Shown: piece after piece, positions 10,901-22,607 of the stretch
How positions within the stretch are numbered: the first letter of the stretch is position 1
Layout of the letters: the number at the start of each line of letters is the position of its first letter
Assembly (NCBI GenBank): GCA_021186555.1
Contig: JAJKFL010000330.1
Location: forward strand, 32,221,944-32,285,943
Direction: 5' to 3'
DNA length: 64,000 bases
DNA from: Reticulitermes speratus
Taxonomy: Eukaryota; Arthropoda; Insecta; Blattodea; Rhinotermitidae
Program-made: the position numbers and the translations under genes
The notes under the pieces: model-generated
Seen by the model: the letters and a program-made list of their open reading frames with translations, nothing else
What the model was told of the DNA's origin: nothing
Databases searched by the model: none

Positions 10901-11979
10901 CCGATACGTATCTCGGTGTTTTAAACCGCCATCATCAGGGGGTCTTAGAGGTTTCTAGCATAGACCAAATATTTATAGAATACGTTGTAACATCTGTATT
11001 ATGTAAATATGATACACATGTAGTAGTCAATGGTTGTCCAGAGCATACAGAATTGTATAATAATACGATTATTATTAAAATTATTATTAAAATAGTATAA
11101 AATTATCAGACATGTTACATAGCTTAATGTAACTAGGAAATTATTGGCAGTATGGTCTTGCGTTTTCTGGCGCGTGTGTTTTAAGTTGCCGTATGATGGT
11201 CATCTGTGTGTTCTGTTTGTGCTGCGTAGTGTCCTTATTGTACGGTTGCTGAGTAGTGACTAGTTACATTAAGCTATGTAACATGTCTGATAATTTTATA
11301 CTATTTTAATAATAATTTTAATAATAATCTTATTATTATACAATTTTGTATGCACTGGACAACCATTGACTATTACATGTGTATCATATTTTACATAATA
11401 CGGATGTTACAACCTATTCTATAAATATTTGGTCTATGCTAGAAACCTCGAAGACCCCCTGATGATGGCGGTTTAAAACGCCGAAATACATACCAAGGAA
11501 AGTTACGAATAAACTATTGACACTATATGTTTATGTGCATTTGTTGGTATGAAATAAAACTTTCACTTAAGTTAAAATGCACGGTAAATACAATATTAAA
11601 TGTACAAATGTTTACTACTTTCAGAGCACACAAGATTTGGCAGTTCGTTTGACATCAAAATTGTACATAACTTGTGGTGACTAGGTAATATTCTCGAGAC
11701 ATGCAGAAACTCTTCAACGCATGCAAATTTGTAGAGACTGCGAAAGACATGAAACCCCCCATTTCAAAAATTGGACCACGCAACAAGTTTCATCTAAACT
11801 TCTGCTTTATACCTTTATGGGGTAATATTCTCTCTGTCCTTCCGCAAGTATGATAACCATGACGATACACACACGGATCGCGAAAACATAAATGTCAAAA
11901 CAGTATATAAGGTTATATCACGTAAAAACTGAACTTACGTTACCTCTTCAGCTACGGCCATATTTTCAGTAGATTTCAT
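7847..11979 (-). CDS. Membrane-anchored TPR co-chaperone-like protein, complete
   Basis: Five exons, 11979-11944, 10812-10603, 10500-10347, 9658-9558 and 7981-7847, join in frame to 211 codons. ATG at 11979 is the first start; a second in-frame ATG lies six codons on. Residues 14-123 form about three TPR helical pairs closest to the TPR1 domain of Hop/STIP1. The five clamp residues that grip the C-terminal EEVD of Hsp70/Hsp90 are all present: K17, N21, N52, K82 and R86. A charged linker (KEKDRK, 128-133) leads to two hydrophobic segments, about 140-160 and 169-190, and a short polar tail. From this I infer a co-chaperone fixed to a membrane with the TPR domain in the cytosol. I do not recognise a named orthologue. 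It lies downstream of ELL on the same strand. Confidence 0.85.
8105..9557. other. TPR gene last intron (middle part)
   Basis: No coding signal. 8770-9070 is a GC-richer segment with CCAGGGTTGGAGTCCC, perhaps a decayed tRNA-like repeat or LINE piece, followed by an AT-rich tail to about 9250. Confidence 0.4.
9558..9658 (-). CDS. TPR gene exon 4 (first membrane segment)
   Basis: Acceptor GTGTTTCAG, donor GTAAGT. Encodes WLGAGVGIIMGVIIVIA, a hydrophobic segment of about 20 residues. Confidence 0.87.
9836..10075 (-). repeat. tRNA-derived SINE, family C, TPR gene intron 3
   Basis: Tail ATGAAGGCATATAGGGGGAG, body with GTCTGGACATTTTGGAGAA and reverse B box GGGTTCAAATCCC. Confidence 0.7.
10347..10500 (-). 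CDS. TPR gene exon 3
   Basis: Acceptor TCTGTTTCAG, donor GTAATA. Continues GYFRKAEVEFSTFHFSDAL to LQPNDPDILKAI, the third TPR, then a lysine-rich linker. Supplies clamp residue R86. Confidence 0.9.
10603..10812 (-). CDS. TPR gene exon 2 (TPR domain)
   Basis: Acceptor CATTTGTTGCAG, donor GTAATA, exactly 70 codons in phase 0. Encodes clamp residues in LKEKGN and YSNRS, and ends LKPDWAK. A foldback transposon sits immediately upstream of the acceptor. Confidence 0.92.
10899..10942 (-). ncRNA. Hammerhead-like core, left arm
   Basis: Stem I CCCC/GGGG, box CTGATGATG, stem II from GGCGG, box decayed to GAGA, stem III ATACGTAT, cleavage position C. Stem I and the cleavage site are better kept than in the partner arm. 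Confidence 0.6.
11455..11498 (+). ncRNA. Hammerhead-like core, right arm
   Basis: CCCC then CTGATGATG, stem II GGCG...CGCC, GAAA intact; the 3' strand of stem I has decayed. The two arms complement each other's losses. Confidence 0.6.
11944..11979 (-). CDS. TPR gene exon 1
   Basis: Twelve codons starting MKSTENM, followed by donor GTAACG. A stronger-looking GTAAGT lies 8 bp further on, but using it would shift the frame into a stop in exon 2. Confidence 0.7.
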
Positions 11980-14510
11980 CCTAAATCGCAAACAATAAAT
12001 CTGGTGTTCTAGGTACGGTTCACCTACACAAGCGTTTCTGATAATTTACTTCACAGCGCACCAAAGCAAAAACCTAAACTTGTACGACACAAACCGCTCC
12101 ATGTACCTCCACCACCTGCTCAAACGTCAAAACCACGGTTACGTGTGCTCGTGAAATTTCCTCCGATCACGGATAGTCGCTGTCACATTGGAGTTGGCCA
12201 TGTTAAGTGTGTGCAATATAGTTCAATATAGCTAGGCACAAGTGCAAATTGCTACGCGTAACGATGGTAGCTGATCCGTACATGAAGATTATAAAATATT
12301 TTTGTAATACAGCGTGTGCGTATCGCTTATGTAGCACCACTGATTACCCCAAGAACCCAATTTCAGCTTATAACTGTGTCAGGGTTCCTACCAAGTGCAA
12401 TGCCTACGGGCATTTTTTCTCCCCATGAAACAAGAAAAAGTTTTTAAGAATAGGTAAGACCAAAATCTTGTGTGAGAGGCCGGCAAGCCGCTGTTGTTTC
12501 ACTTAACCACGTAAGGATGCCACTCGTTCCAACTAAGAATGAACATTTTAAGAGCTCAAGGTTATTTTTCATGACGAAACTTACGTTTGATTAGCGGTTC
12601 GTTTGGATAAAATGACGGCTGACATCAATCGGGATTGTTCAGGAGCTGCTACAGAAAGTTCCCTATCATGTTTCCTATCTCTGTATAAATTTTATATATA
12701 AACAAATTCCAAGCAACATTGACCGTGACATTCAGCCCCATGCGTATTCATTATTATTATTATAATTAGTAGTAGTAGTAGTAGTAGCAGAGAACAAAGC
12801 AACAGCCACCATCAGCTGCAGTGAAAAATCTGCAAATATCCTTGTGCCTTGCCACACTACTAAATAAAACACAATTCTAGTGGAAGGGCAGAAAAATGTC
12901 ACTGGGCAAAGTAAAAGGATTTAGTATTTGTTCACTAAATATAAACATAATTGGAATACAAATGTTTTCACACACATTCAACTCACAATGTGTTGCCTAT
13001 TTCATAATGCAATTTCCCAAATCAACACAAATTTTTAACATTTACTGATTGCCCTGGAGAACATGTGTACAATATTTCCATAAAATGTGTGAAACTGCTT
13101 GATAATCTTGTAGCACATTATATGTATACTACTTCAAAGAGGAACATGCTCATTCTTTGTAAGAAAGAAGTGGACATAAGTATAAAATTTACAAATCCCT
13201 GAATTCTCCTCTCCCTTTCCAAAAGGTGTAGAATGCATACCCATCTAGTGTACGTTAATGGTAAAACGTGTACAGAAGGTATTCTGAAATAGAAAGTAAT
13301 GTTTTAAAGGTTATGTCAAGAACAGAATTTCAAAACCTTACCATGCTGGAGGGTACCCAGGAAGTTTCCCTGATGGGTTACAAAGTAACCTACATACTTT
13401 GGTATACTTTTAGCAAAAGCAAACTTTATACAATCAGAAAATTTACAACAAAAATATTTTGAACGCCTTGCCACACGCAGTTGCCCGACGCTCAAGTTTA
13501 ATCCTTGCGAGTAAGGGTAAGCAGAGGCAAACATTGCAACCATTTTTATTTTAGTGACACCGTGTATTTTGGTGCATACTCCTCCATCTTCAGGGATGTA
13601 GGAGATCTCTGTAAAATACCGGTACCTATCTACCAAACTGCATGGCGTCACATATCAGAAGACAATAATCTTGATATTCATTGTCATCAAAACTTCAAAT
13701 CTCAAAGAACTGTTTTTACTGGTAAAGATGATATGGCAGAACAGTTTGTATTTGGCTTTCACTTTGATTAGGTATAAGGAAGTCACATTTAGGTCAATAA
13801 AAAATATAACAGGAGCAAAAACAAAACAAATTTATGATTGCTGCATGCATATAATAATAGGAGTTTATTTTTTTTGTGCATTTTTCTGGTTTACAGGAGT
13901 CCCTTGGGACACAATTCCTAACTTTTAAACAAAACTTGCATTATATCAATCATTGTCTTTCAAAAAATGATTCCCAAGTGGCATACATATACAGACAGAT
14001 ATCTGTTCTGAGCTCTATGTCTTTACATAGCAGCCTACACACAAATCACATCTTTCAGTCTACTCCACCGCTTCCCCCCCCCCCCCCCAAAAGGATATTG
14101 TATATGTTTCACACATCTTTCAAACTGATATGAGAAAATACAAATTGAATTTACTTCCCATTTTTAGCATGTACTTATATGTTACTACCAAGACATCAGT
14201 ATCAAAACACTGAACATCAAGAATTCTGCAACAATGTATCATTTTCAGTTATGAAAGCAATTTGAATATACAGTCAATTATCACAGTCAGATCATCAACT
14301 AATTATTGCAATAAACAGGTATTATAGATAAAAACACTTTCACAATAGTAACAACTGGCTCATTCTTTTACAACAATGCAACAAGAATTATTTTACATAA
14401 ACACAAATCAATCTGAAATAATTTTTCTGTTCTTTATGAAAGTATCTGACACATGATGATAAGTCAATTCATGTAAATAAAATTCCTGCACTAGAATTAA
14501 AGAAATTAAA

Positions 14511-14532
14511 GGGGGGGGGGGGGGGGGGGGGG
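14511..14532 (+). repeat. 22-base poly-G run
   Basis: G-run on the plus strand; C-runs of 9-15 at 1867-1880, about 14076-14088 and 33710-33718. Possible assembly or polymerase-slippage sites. Confidence 0.9.
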
Positions 14533-15585
14533 AAGGCACCTTTGCCCATCCACATACAATTCAAAAGTTCTGCACCAGAGTTTACCCTCTTGATTCAAAA
14601 CATTTTCACATATCTAGCCCTCAGAGAAGCTATAGGGTAATTATATTTTATCTGAACACTACCATTTGTCACTTTCGAATGTGTACGTTCGCAGTGCAGT
14701 CAGCCGCTATGGTTCATATTGCAAGCTGACAGGAAGCTACGAATGATATTGATCAGTTAAAATAATGTCTGTCAACTGTAGCTTATGGTCCTATGTATAA
14801 CATGATTGGATCTACCCTCAGATTATAAACAAATGTTATACACTTATTTTGTTTGAAGCACTCTGTCTCAACACAAAGGCGAAGTACTGGCATTTTATTT
14901 ACAGTGGTGTCATGTACCATTCATGTCCTAACCCAGGACACATCCACATCTGTGATGGGAAGACAAATTCAATATGTATGAGCATCATGTATAACTGAAA
15001 TGAAGTGACACTCATTTGTAATAAGGTACACAATTAAAGTACACTCTATTCTGTTACAATGTAAACACCATATTATAATTTGTAAAAATATAACTCCCTG
15101 GTAAAAACACATTTTAAAGCAAGTTCAAGTGTTAATGTATCTTTATTGAGCTTGTCTCGGAATATGCAATTTTAGCTTGGCACCTTGAAGAACTTTAGTA
15201 GCAGATTGCATACTAGAATTACTAGCATGTTATTTAAATTTAACCACATCCAGAATATACAAAACGCTTTACAATCAAACACTGTCTAATACTGCTTACT
15301 CCCACACTAAAATACAACACATGCATTGTAACAACAGAACAAAATTGTTTCCACCATAATGACACTTCATGCAATCATGTGTACTAATTAAAACATTCTG
15401 ACATATCCTAATAAATGGGTTGGTTGTTTCATGGTGTCTTCATGTACAGAAGTGTGTACAATTATTGTCCAGTTCTTCCATAAATCCTTTTTTTAAATGG
15501 TCTTACTGCACCTGCCATTGCTCCAAGTGCATCTATTACACCTCTTGATATATACAGATACAGTACAGATATATTTTTATATCAG

Positions 15586-15812
15586 CAGTGTCCTTCATAT
15601 CAAGGTAGTGCACAGTGTCCTTCATATCAAGGGCGTGGCACAGTGTCCTTCATATCAAGGTAGTGGCACAGTGTCCTTCATATCAAGGTCGTGGCACAGT
15701 GTCATTCATATCAAGGTCGTGGCACGGTGTCCTTCATATCAAGGTCGTGGCACAGTGTCCTTCATATCAAGGTCGTGGCACAGTGTCCTTCATATTCAAG
15801 GCCATGACACAG
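15586..15812. repeat. 28-bp minisatellite, 8 copies
   Basis: Unit CAGTGTCCTTCATATCAAGG TCGTGGCA, in the region downstream of ELL. Confidence 0.92.
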
Positions 15813-16176
15813 TAAGTGGACAATACTGATTAAAATCCCCCAAGTTATGAATAGTATGTAGAACCAAAATATCAATTTTGAACTACAAAATTTCACACAA
15901 ATACTGTGAACACAGGGTCGGCCATAATTTGCTATAAGATAGTGTATAATAAATGATTTGTCAAGTGTGACAAACATGGTATTTGTTATGACGACAGTGA
16001 TTGTGTGTGTACTGCCGCTGATTAATATGAGGGGCAGATGACACATCTGGAAGCAGGAAGGAAGAGGCATGTCAAGTGACATGCTGTGACTACAAATCCC
16101 AGTTTTGCATGGGTTTTCCCATCACGAGTGTGCCACTGCAAGCACGTTTTATAACCATAATGACAACTTCATGTTA

Positions 16177-16382
16177 CCTTGATTTCAGGCTTACGCCACG
16201 ATGTTGATGAAATCTGTGGTCTTCTGGGTAATTACAGGGCGTCGTGTGGTAATTATTTACCGACGTTTCGGGACAACGTATCGGTCCCATCTTTACGGGT
16301 CAAGATCTTGACCCGTTGTCCCGAAACGTCGGTAAATAATTACCACACGACGCCGTGTAATTACCCAGAAGACCACAGATTT
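16177..16382. mobile_element. Foldback element, 'GATTTCAGGC' family, copy 2
   Basis: Same family, 206 bp. Exact 13-bp duplication CAACTTCATGTTA at 16164-16176 and 16383-16395. The right arm has lost most of its core. Lies in the long region downstream of the ELL stop codon. Confidence 0.87.
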
Positions 16383-19300
16383 CAACTTCATGTTATGTTT
16401 TAGTGTATACTGACACTGTTCATGAAGGATACCAGCCCGTTCACCATAGACGAGTGTCTCATCGTGTGCATGTGGATTCACGAGAAAGGATGAAACAGCA
16501 GCGTCACAAGACGCTAAAATGTAATAGACAATTGTTGATACCGTTATAAAACATGCCCAAAGTGGCACATCTATGAAAGGAAAATCTCCTGCAGAATTGG
16601 TTATCCCAACCACGGCATGTCACATGACATTCCTCCCCTCATACAAATCCCAGGCCACTCATGTGACATCATAACATACTGTTTTTCATTCACTACGAAA
16701 TCTTTTATTATGGAAACATTTGATTGTGATTTAGACCATCCCTATACATTTTTAAATGGGAGATAACAGGAAAAACCTATTGACCTGAAACAATTTTCAC
16801 ATGTAGAAAAATCAGGGGAAACTTTGATCCAATTACATGAAGCATCAATCCCATATTTGAAAACAATACTCAGTTCAAAAACTTGAAATAATGTCTTATC
16901 TACAACAGTCACTTATACAATAATCATAACCTTTACATTCAAATAAATTAATTAACCAGCTCATAGTAACAATTCACTTTGCCACTTGGGAACAAGAAGC
17001 AATGTACACTGTGCTCATGCATGTAGACTAGGGGGTGGTATATTACATACGATGTACATATCTTACATTCAGAATCAGCTTCCTGCTGTATTCTACCAAG
17101 ACAGCAGCTTCAAGCTGCACTAGAAGAGGTTGGAGCCAACTGAAGATCACCACTGGCAAGAGGAAGTACAATTAAAAATAAACAAATAATTCTCAGATGA
17201 AAATAATGGCTCTTATGTTCCATAATCATATTAGATCCAGTGACAGATTTCATTAATGGGAACAAAACGAAAACATTTCCGAGCTTAAGATCTGGGCATC
17301 AAACAAATCTGTAATGCAGACGAAATGGGTAGTCATATATTATGGCATCACATTTAATTGATTAGGTTCACCTAGTCAATGAAATTTGACACTTAATGAA
17401 ATATACCATACGTAATCCAGATATGAAGCATATAGGCATACATTTCTGTTGTAAAATTACTGGTACCCAAGAATGCTAAAATTTCTGATTTAGACTTTGA
17501 CAGAAACAACTAATACCTCCTATTCCGTTTTGCAAAAGTATGCATAACAATTACTGTAGATGTATGATGTAAATTAATTATTGCTGGATTACTGGACTAA
17601 TAATATACTATTTAAATGTCTTCAAAATATTGTCAGCCATGTCATCAATTGTAAACCCAACAGTTTTGTGGCATGTATTTTTTTCATTGACACGGAGTTT
17701 GAATTGAATTACAAAGTTTTCACAAATTTCTCTCTCCCAATTTGGCCACAGTGGGGAAATATATCAATACTGCTGCAGACTAATCAGTACACATTAGTTA
17801 TTCCTGCACCAGAAAACCAATCATGTTTCTAATTGGTAGAAAAAATTGAAATACAGCAGTGTACGCTCTATTCCCTACTTCTCAAAACAGCTTAGAAAAT
17901 CACACTTCAGTCATAATTTTATCATTCACTGCTACAAAGATGATTTGTGAAAGTATATGACCCATTACGCAAAATGGTAATAAATACAGACTTCATAAAA
18001 ATCCACTAACAGTAATCCAAAATTCATTAAAGCAGTTGGTGGGACAAAATATACAGCCCGTTTTAAATGCAAGCATAATTTGACAAAAGAAGTTTACCAC
18101 ATTACATGCACTGCAATCTCCCAAAGAACGCATTAATCTGTTAATATGATGGAAATGTTAAATGTTAGCAATCTATATGCAATGCTAAGTCACTAGCATG
18201 AAATAAAACTTTAAAATAATTCCACATCAATGGTTCTTTTTCACATCTGCCCTTCACTTGTAAGCAGACCACAAGCTTAAATTCCCCTTTCGTTATGGAC
18301 ACTGAGCATTCTTATATCTGTCACTGGTTATCCGATACTGCTGGAACAAAATTAACAAGATCCATAGGCACATAAATAGACCACTGGACTGAAACAATGT
18401 GATGGTAAAAAAACAAATTCAAAACTCTTAGAGTGAACATCTGAGTGTTCTTATTCCATTTATACAGAAAGCACTTCTTCCATGAACTGGTATCAACCTT
18501 GATATTTTAACTTCCAATTGGAAAAGTGATGTCAACATCATCTTAAATCTGCATATGCACAGTGTACAAATCACCAATTGTAACTTCACACCAAGCCTGT
18601 CATCAACATTGGGTGTAGTGTCTTTACGTCATAACGCCATAATCACAGAGTTTCACAACTCCACGCTGACGTGCTGACTCCAAAGCAGACACCCCTGTGT
18701 TGACTTTAAAAGAACGCAGTAATTACACAACCCCCGGACTAAAAAAAAAGTTGGATTTTTTTTTTACTTTCTCTTGCAAAACTTTATGAAGCAGAACACA
18801 ATAATGAAAAACAAAATTATTATTATTTATTATATGTGGTATTTTTATAAAACACTATACAGACAATTACAGTTAAAAGCCTAAGTCAGGGATCGATCCG
18901 GTCGTCACCAAGTATTCAGGCCAGGGCACAGACGTAAACTGAGGCCATTGGAAATATGTTTCCATTTTACCAACGTATACAATATTATAAGCAGTCGCCA
19001 TAGTGCAAAAAACAAATAAAACAAACAAACAAAGGAATCTCCTTAGTCCCTTCTCTACTACATGTAGGGATATAGAAGAAATGCTTCATCATCAACAGGA
19101 GATGGACAAGATGAGAGAACATGACTCCTCTGGACATTATCTCTTCCACAACCAAGCAATAACTGAATAGCAGTAATTGCCTACACTGTTTAAAGTTCAT
19201 TTTATTTTTCTTCCCTAATTTTGGCAACGCTGGCAGGATATATTATTTTCTTTCTTGCGCTGGCATCAGTCGAAGAAATTTTTACTGTAGGTATGTGGCA

Positions 19301-21356
19301 TTTAGCCACAGGAATGAGCATCCATCAAAAAACATCACAGTCAAAAATATAATATGCATAGTATGGTAGTTCTAGGTGGTCTCACGACATTCTTTACAGT
19401 TGCTCACATTCGTTCACTTGCTCACCGATTCACTCACACATTCGTCCAGAACACAGCCAGAGACAATTGAGTTACAAATGTAACTAACACTGTTGCTGCA
19501 GGACAAAGCCTACCTTTCATTCTATATTTAAAATAAAACCATTCCAAAATAAGCAACATTTTTTTGGGTGTGTACCAACTCTACAAACTCAAACGGAACT
19601 AATAATCTATCAAGGACTGCATCTGAGTTTCTCCATAGCACAAATAAATTTGTTATGAAAATATAGTAACCAGTAAAGCATCTTTATATGCCATTTCAAA
19701 AGTGGCATCTTTATACAGAAAGATTATGAAGTCAGAAGTTGAGACACATAACAAAAATTTATTTAGAAACAGAAGTGAATCACAGCTAATAAAGCTGCCT
19801 AAATAATGCCCAGATAAACTGGACGGTATGCACATAAGACAAGCCACGTTTTGGCTTTCAGTCAAACACCTGTAGAAACATACAGCTCACTGGTGTGGTT
19901 TTACAAACTCAATTTCTATGTTGTGATTCTATATTTTTGTGTCACATGTTGTCATTGTTGTTATCTTTACTATTATTATTAAAGCAGTACCATATGTTTC
20001 AATCTCAATACAACATAATTTCAAGCATAATATGTATAATATGCCACATTAATACGACACGATCGTGTGAAAATGTGGAGCATATATTTTACAATGTAAC
20101 TATGCATTACGTTATGTTGAACTGCTACTGAAACATGGCAATACTATTTACATGTTATAAATTTACAAATTTTAAATTTTTCCTCCACCACTTTTGTGCT
20201 AGTCTCAAAGGAACATCAATATATGCAAAAAAAAAAATGCCATGCTATTTTTGTACAATTTTCAAGTATGACATTAAATGGTAGTTCACTGTCATGTAAT
20301 GTTTAAGAATAAAGCATTTATATTTTTTTGCCACAAGTGACACTGTTTCTTGTTCCTGAACAGCAGATAAATGTAATAACTGAAAACAAATACCAGATAT
20401 GCTGGATAAAGCAGACAAATCCCATCATGCAATGAGTTTTCCTGTTGATATAATCAGTCTTGACATGTATGGAATAAAATCTTCAGGCACAATGAATCAT
20501 ACATATTTGTTTTAATGATCTATGTTTAGAAGTCATATTAATTTTTAAGCCAGCTGGTTGGTAAACACCCTCATGGAATTTCACACATCCCATCATTATA
20601 CTACAGTCCCTCTTATCAGCACTCATGTAATTCCATGACTGTAAAAGAAATGCACACATACTAAAGAAAATAACAGTGTCCTCAAATTAATTTCTTGTTT
20701 AGTAGAGGGGAAACTGAAAATACAAGAATTGTGTATGGGCCTCCATACAATTTTCTTCTGCTAAACGCCATTTATGCTAACACAGTATTACTGAATACAA
20801 TGACAAAGGCAAGGAATTCCTGCAAAATGTTTATGTATATACACTGTCATCTGATTCTAAATAACTGCACTGGAAGCATTATGTTTTCATAATCTTTAAG
20901 ACATTAATGGAAGCACTAACTTATCAGGGGCTTCATATAAAGCTGGAGTGATATGGTAACTAAATCTGCATAATCTTCCTGTCATGACAACAACATTTTT
21001 CAATATTTGGCTGTGTCTGGCACAATCAGCCCTCTCTCCCAAACTAAGCTACAAGAATATCCTTAATTAATTTTGGTGATAATAAAATTGCCTGCTGCAG
21101 TATGCTTAAGACAGAAATATACAACTTCAACAGTAGGAAGAGAGCAAGGCTGGCATGAGCATTTTAATCTCAATGAGTTTCAGTTATTAATTTTCACTTG
21201 TTTACAAGCCATGCAGTAAAATACCCATGTTTCCTCTTAAATTCTGGATGTGACCACATTGGTATATTTGGAGTAAGGACTTGATCATGGCAACATTCAG
21301 TAAAGAACTGTATATAAAACGATGTAACTGTGATGCAAACACGTACATTCTAGAGG

Positions 21357-21483
21357 AATCAGGTCTTCTGAGATGTGATGCTGGGTCGGCGGGCGTTTCC
21401 CGACATTTCGCGGGCATCACGTTCCTTCAGAACGTCAGGAAACACCCAACAACGCAATGTCACATCCCACAAGACCTGAATCA
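21357..21483. repeat. Short foldback repeat, second family, copy 1
   Basis: Imperfect inverted arms ATCAGGTCTTCTGAGATGTG / CACATCCCACAAGACCTGAA around a GC-rich centre with its own inversions (GGCGGGCGTTTCC). Related to 28034-28180. Confidence 0.6.
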
Positions 21484-22442
21484 GAAACAATTACACTGGA
21501 CAGAAATGACCGCCAAAAATTGCAGAGTTCAACTACAAATGAATATACAGAGCCCAAAATTAATTCAGGGAACAATGGAAGATAAGGTACACTTCTATGT
21601 CCTCATAAAAGTATATCCATACAAGTTGTATTCAAATTAAACCAATTAACAATCCACCTATCAATCTGACAGAAATCCAAATAAAATTTAAATTAAGTTA
21701 AACTTTTGTTCTGTTCTTTTAAATTTAGGATAGAATTAATATTAAAATTTCATGGAATTAAAAGCATCTCCATTTCCTACTTTCCACTTACCAAGTTCCT
21801 GAAGTGTAAAATGAACTGATATGAAGTTACACAGTCATATGAATCAAATGACTGTGAGCTTAGCTATTACTACAGGTCAGTAATAGGTAAAACAGAAACC
21901 AGTAGTGGAGAGAGAAGAAAAAAGTTTAGAATACTCATGTGTACAGGGTGTATCAATGATCAGGCCCCTATCCTGCAATAAGTAACGGTTAAGGAAAAGG
22001 ACTGTATGGACATGTATGCACTGCTCTCTCTCAAATAAAAAAAAAAAAAAAAAAAATACATTCTGATTTAATGAATAGGTGAGCAGGTGGGCCCTCACTC
22101 ATTTCTGAAGTGCACCATGTTGAAGCACTCCTCAACAATACAGTCTGCTTCAAACAGAATGTACAAAGTAATGGCACTATGGCCTCGCATACAAGAAGAA
22201 AGAAAAACATCATACCTTATTCAGTACAGTCACTAATATTTTATGGTTGTGGTTGTGGTGGCAGTGGTGGTGTTTGGATTGGTGGTGAGGATGAGGGTGT
22301 AATCAGCTGTGTATTAAAACTCAACCCCTGAGATTCCTTCTTTGTCTTCTCACGTGAAGTTGTTGTCGTTGGCAGAGAGAGGTGGCAGCAGGCAGCAAGG
22401 AGAGTGGTGGTGGCACCGGGGTTGGAGCCAGGGAGGCCGGGG

Positions 22443-22607
22443 TCAGTAATGGTCACCACCCGAGGCAACCGCAGAGTCGTATTCCAGCACCAAGCGCTTT
22501 ATATGTGACAATTTCTCATGCAGGTACTGAAACCTACGTTTATCTTCCTGGAACTTCAGATCATTCTTGTTTTCTTGGTATTCTTTAACTATTTGGTTCT
22601 TGACGGC
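22443..22607 (-). CDS. ELL: ELL last coding exon, occludin-like domain part 2
   Basis: Acceptor TTTTGTAG, then 54 codons and a TGA stop. Encodes AVKNQIVKEYQENK and RRFQYLHEKLSHIKRLVLEY, the terminal coiled-coil helix of the occludin/ELL domain. No longer ORF marks it because a start codon is lacking; it was found by reading the reverse strand after the previous exon. Confidence 0.9.
   Translation of the reverse strand, partial: AVKNQIVKEYQENKNDLKFQEDKRRFQYLHEKLSHIKRLVLEYDSAVASGGDHY

Larger units (their letters stand above)
10836..11550. mobile_element. Foldback element in TPR gene intron 1 with hammerhead-like cores
   Basis: Two arms of roughly 250 bp, inverted around a ~120-bp centre. Outer ends read CATACCAACAAATGCAC and its inverse. 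The target GAAATAAAA is present at 10827-10835 and again at 11551-11559. Each arm contains a CTGATGATG...GAAA core near its outer third. The left edge lies only 15-24 bp from the splice acceptor of exon 2. Confidence 0.85.
11980..22442. other. Gene-free stretch between ELL stop and TPR start
   Basis: AT-rich, with no exon I can support. Unlike the rest of the window it carries no recognised SINE or LINE, only a 28-bp minisatellite, one foldback element (16177-16382), a short foldback and a few simple runs. Part of the right side may be the ELL 3'UTR; the left end (about 11980-12250) should hold the TPR promoter, but I see no clear TATA box. Confidence 0.45.

Noticed and set aside
13571-13630. 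Another hammerhead-like core (CTGAAGATGGAGG on the minus strand)
   Set aside because: Stem II and the GAAA box cannot be placed convincingly.
13505-14133. Overlapping short ORFs of 85-88 codons
   Set aside because: Low-complexity AT-rich translation without motifs, splice support or recognisable domains.
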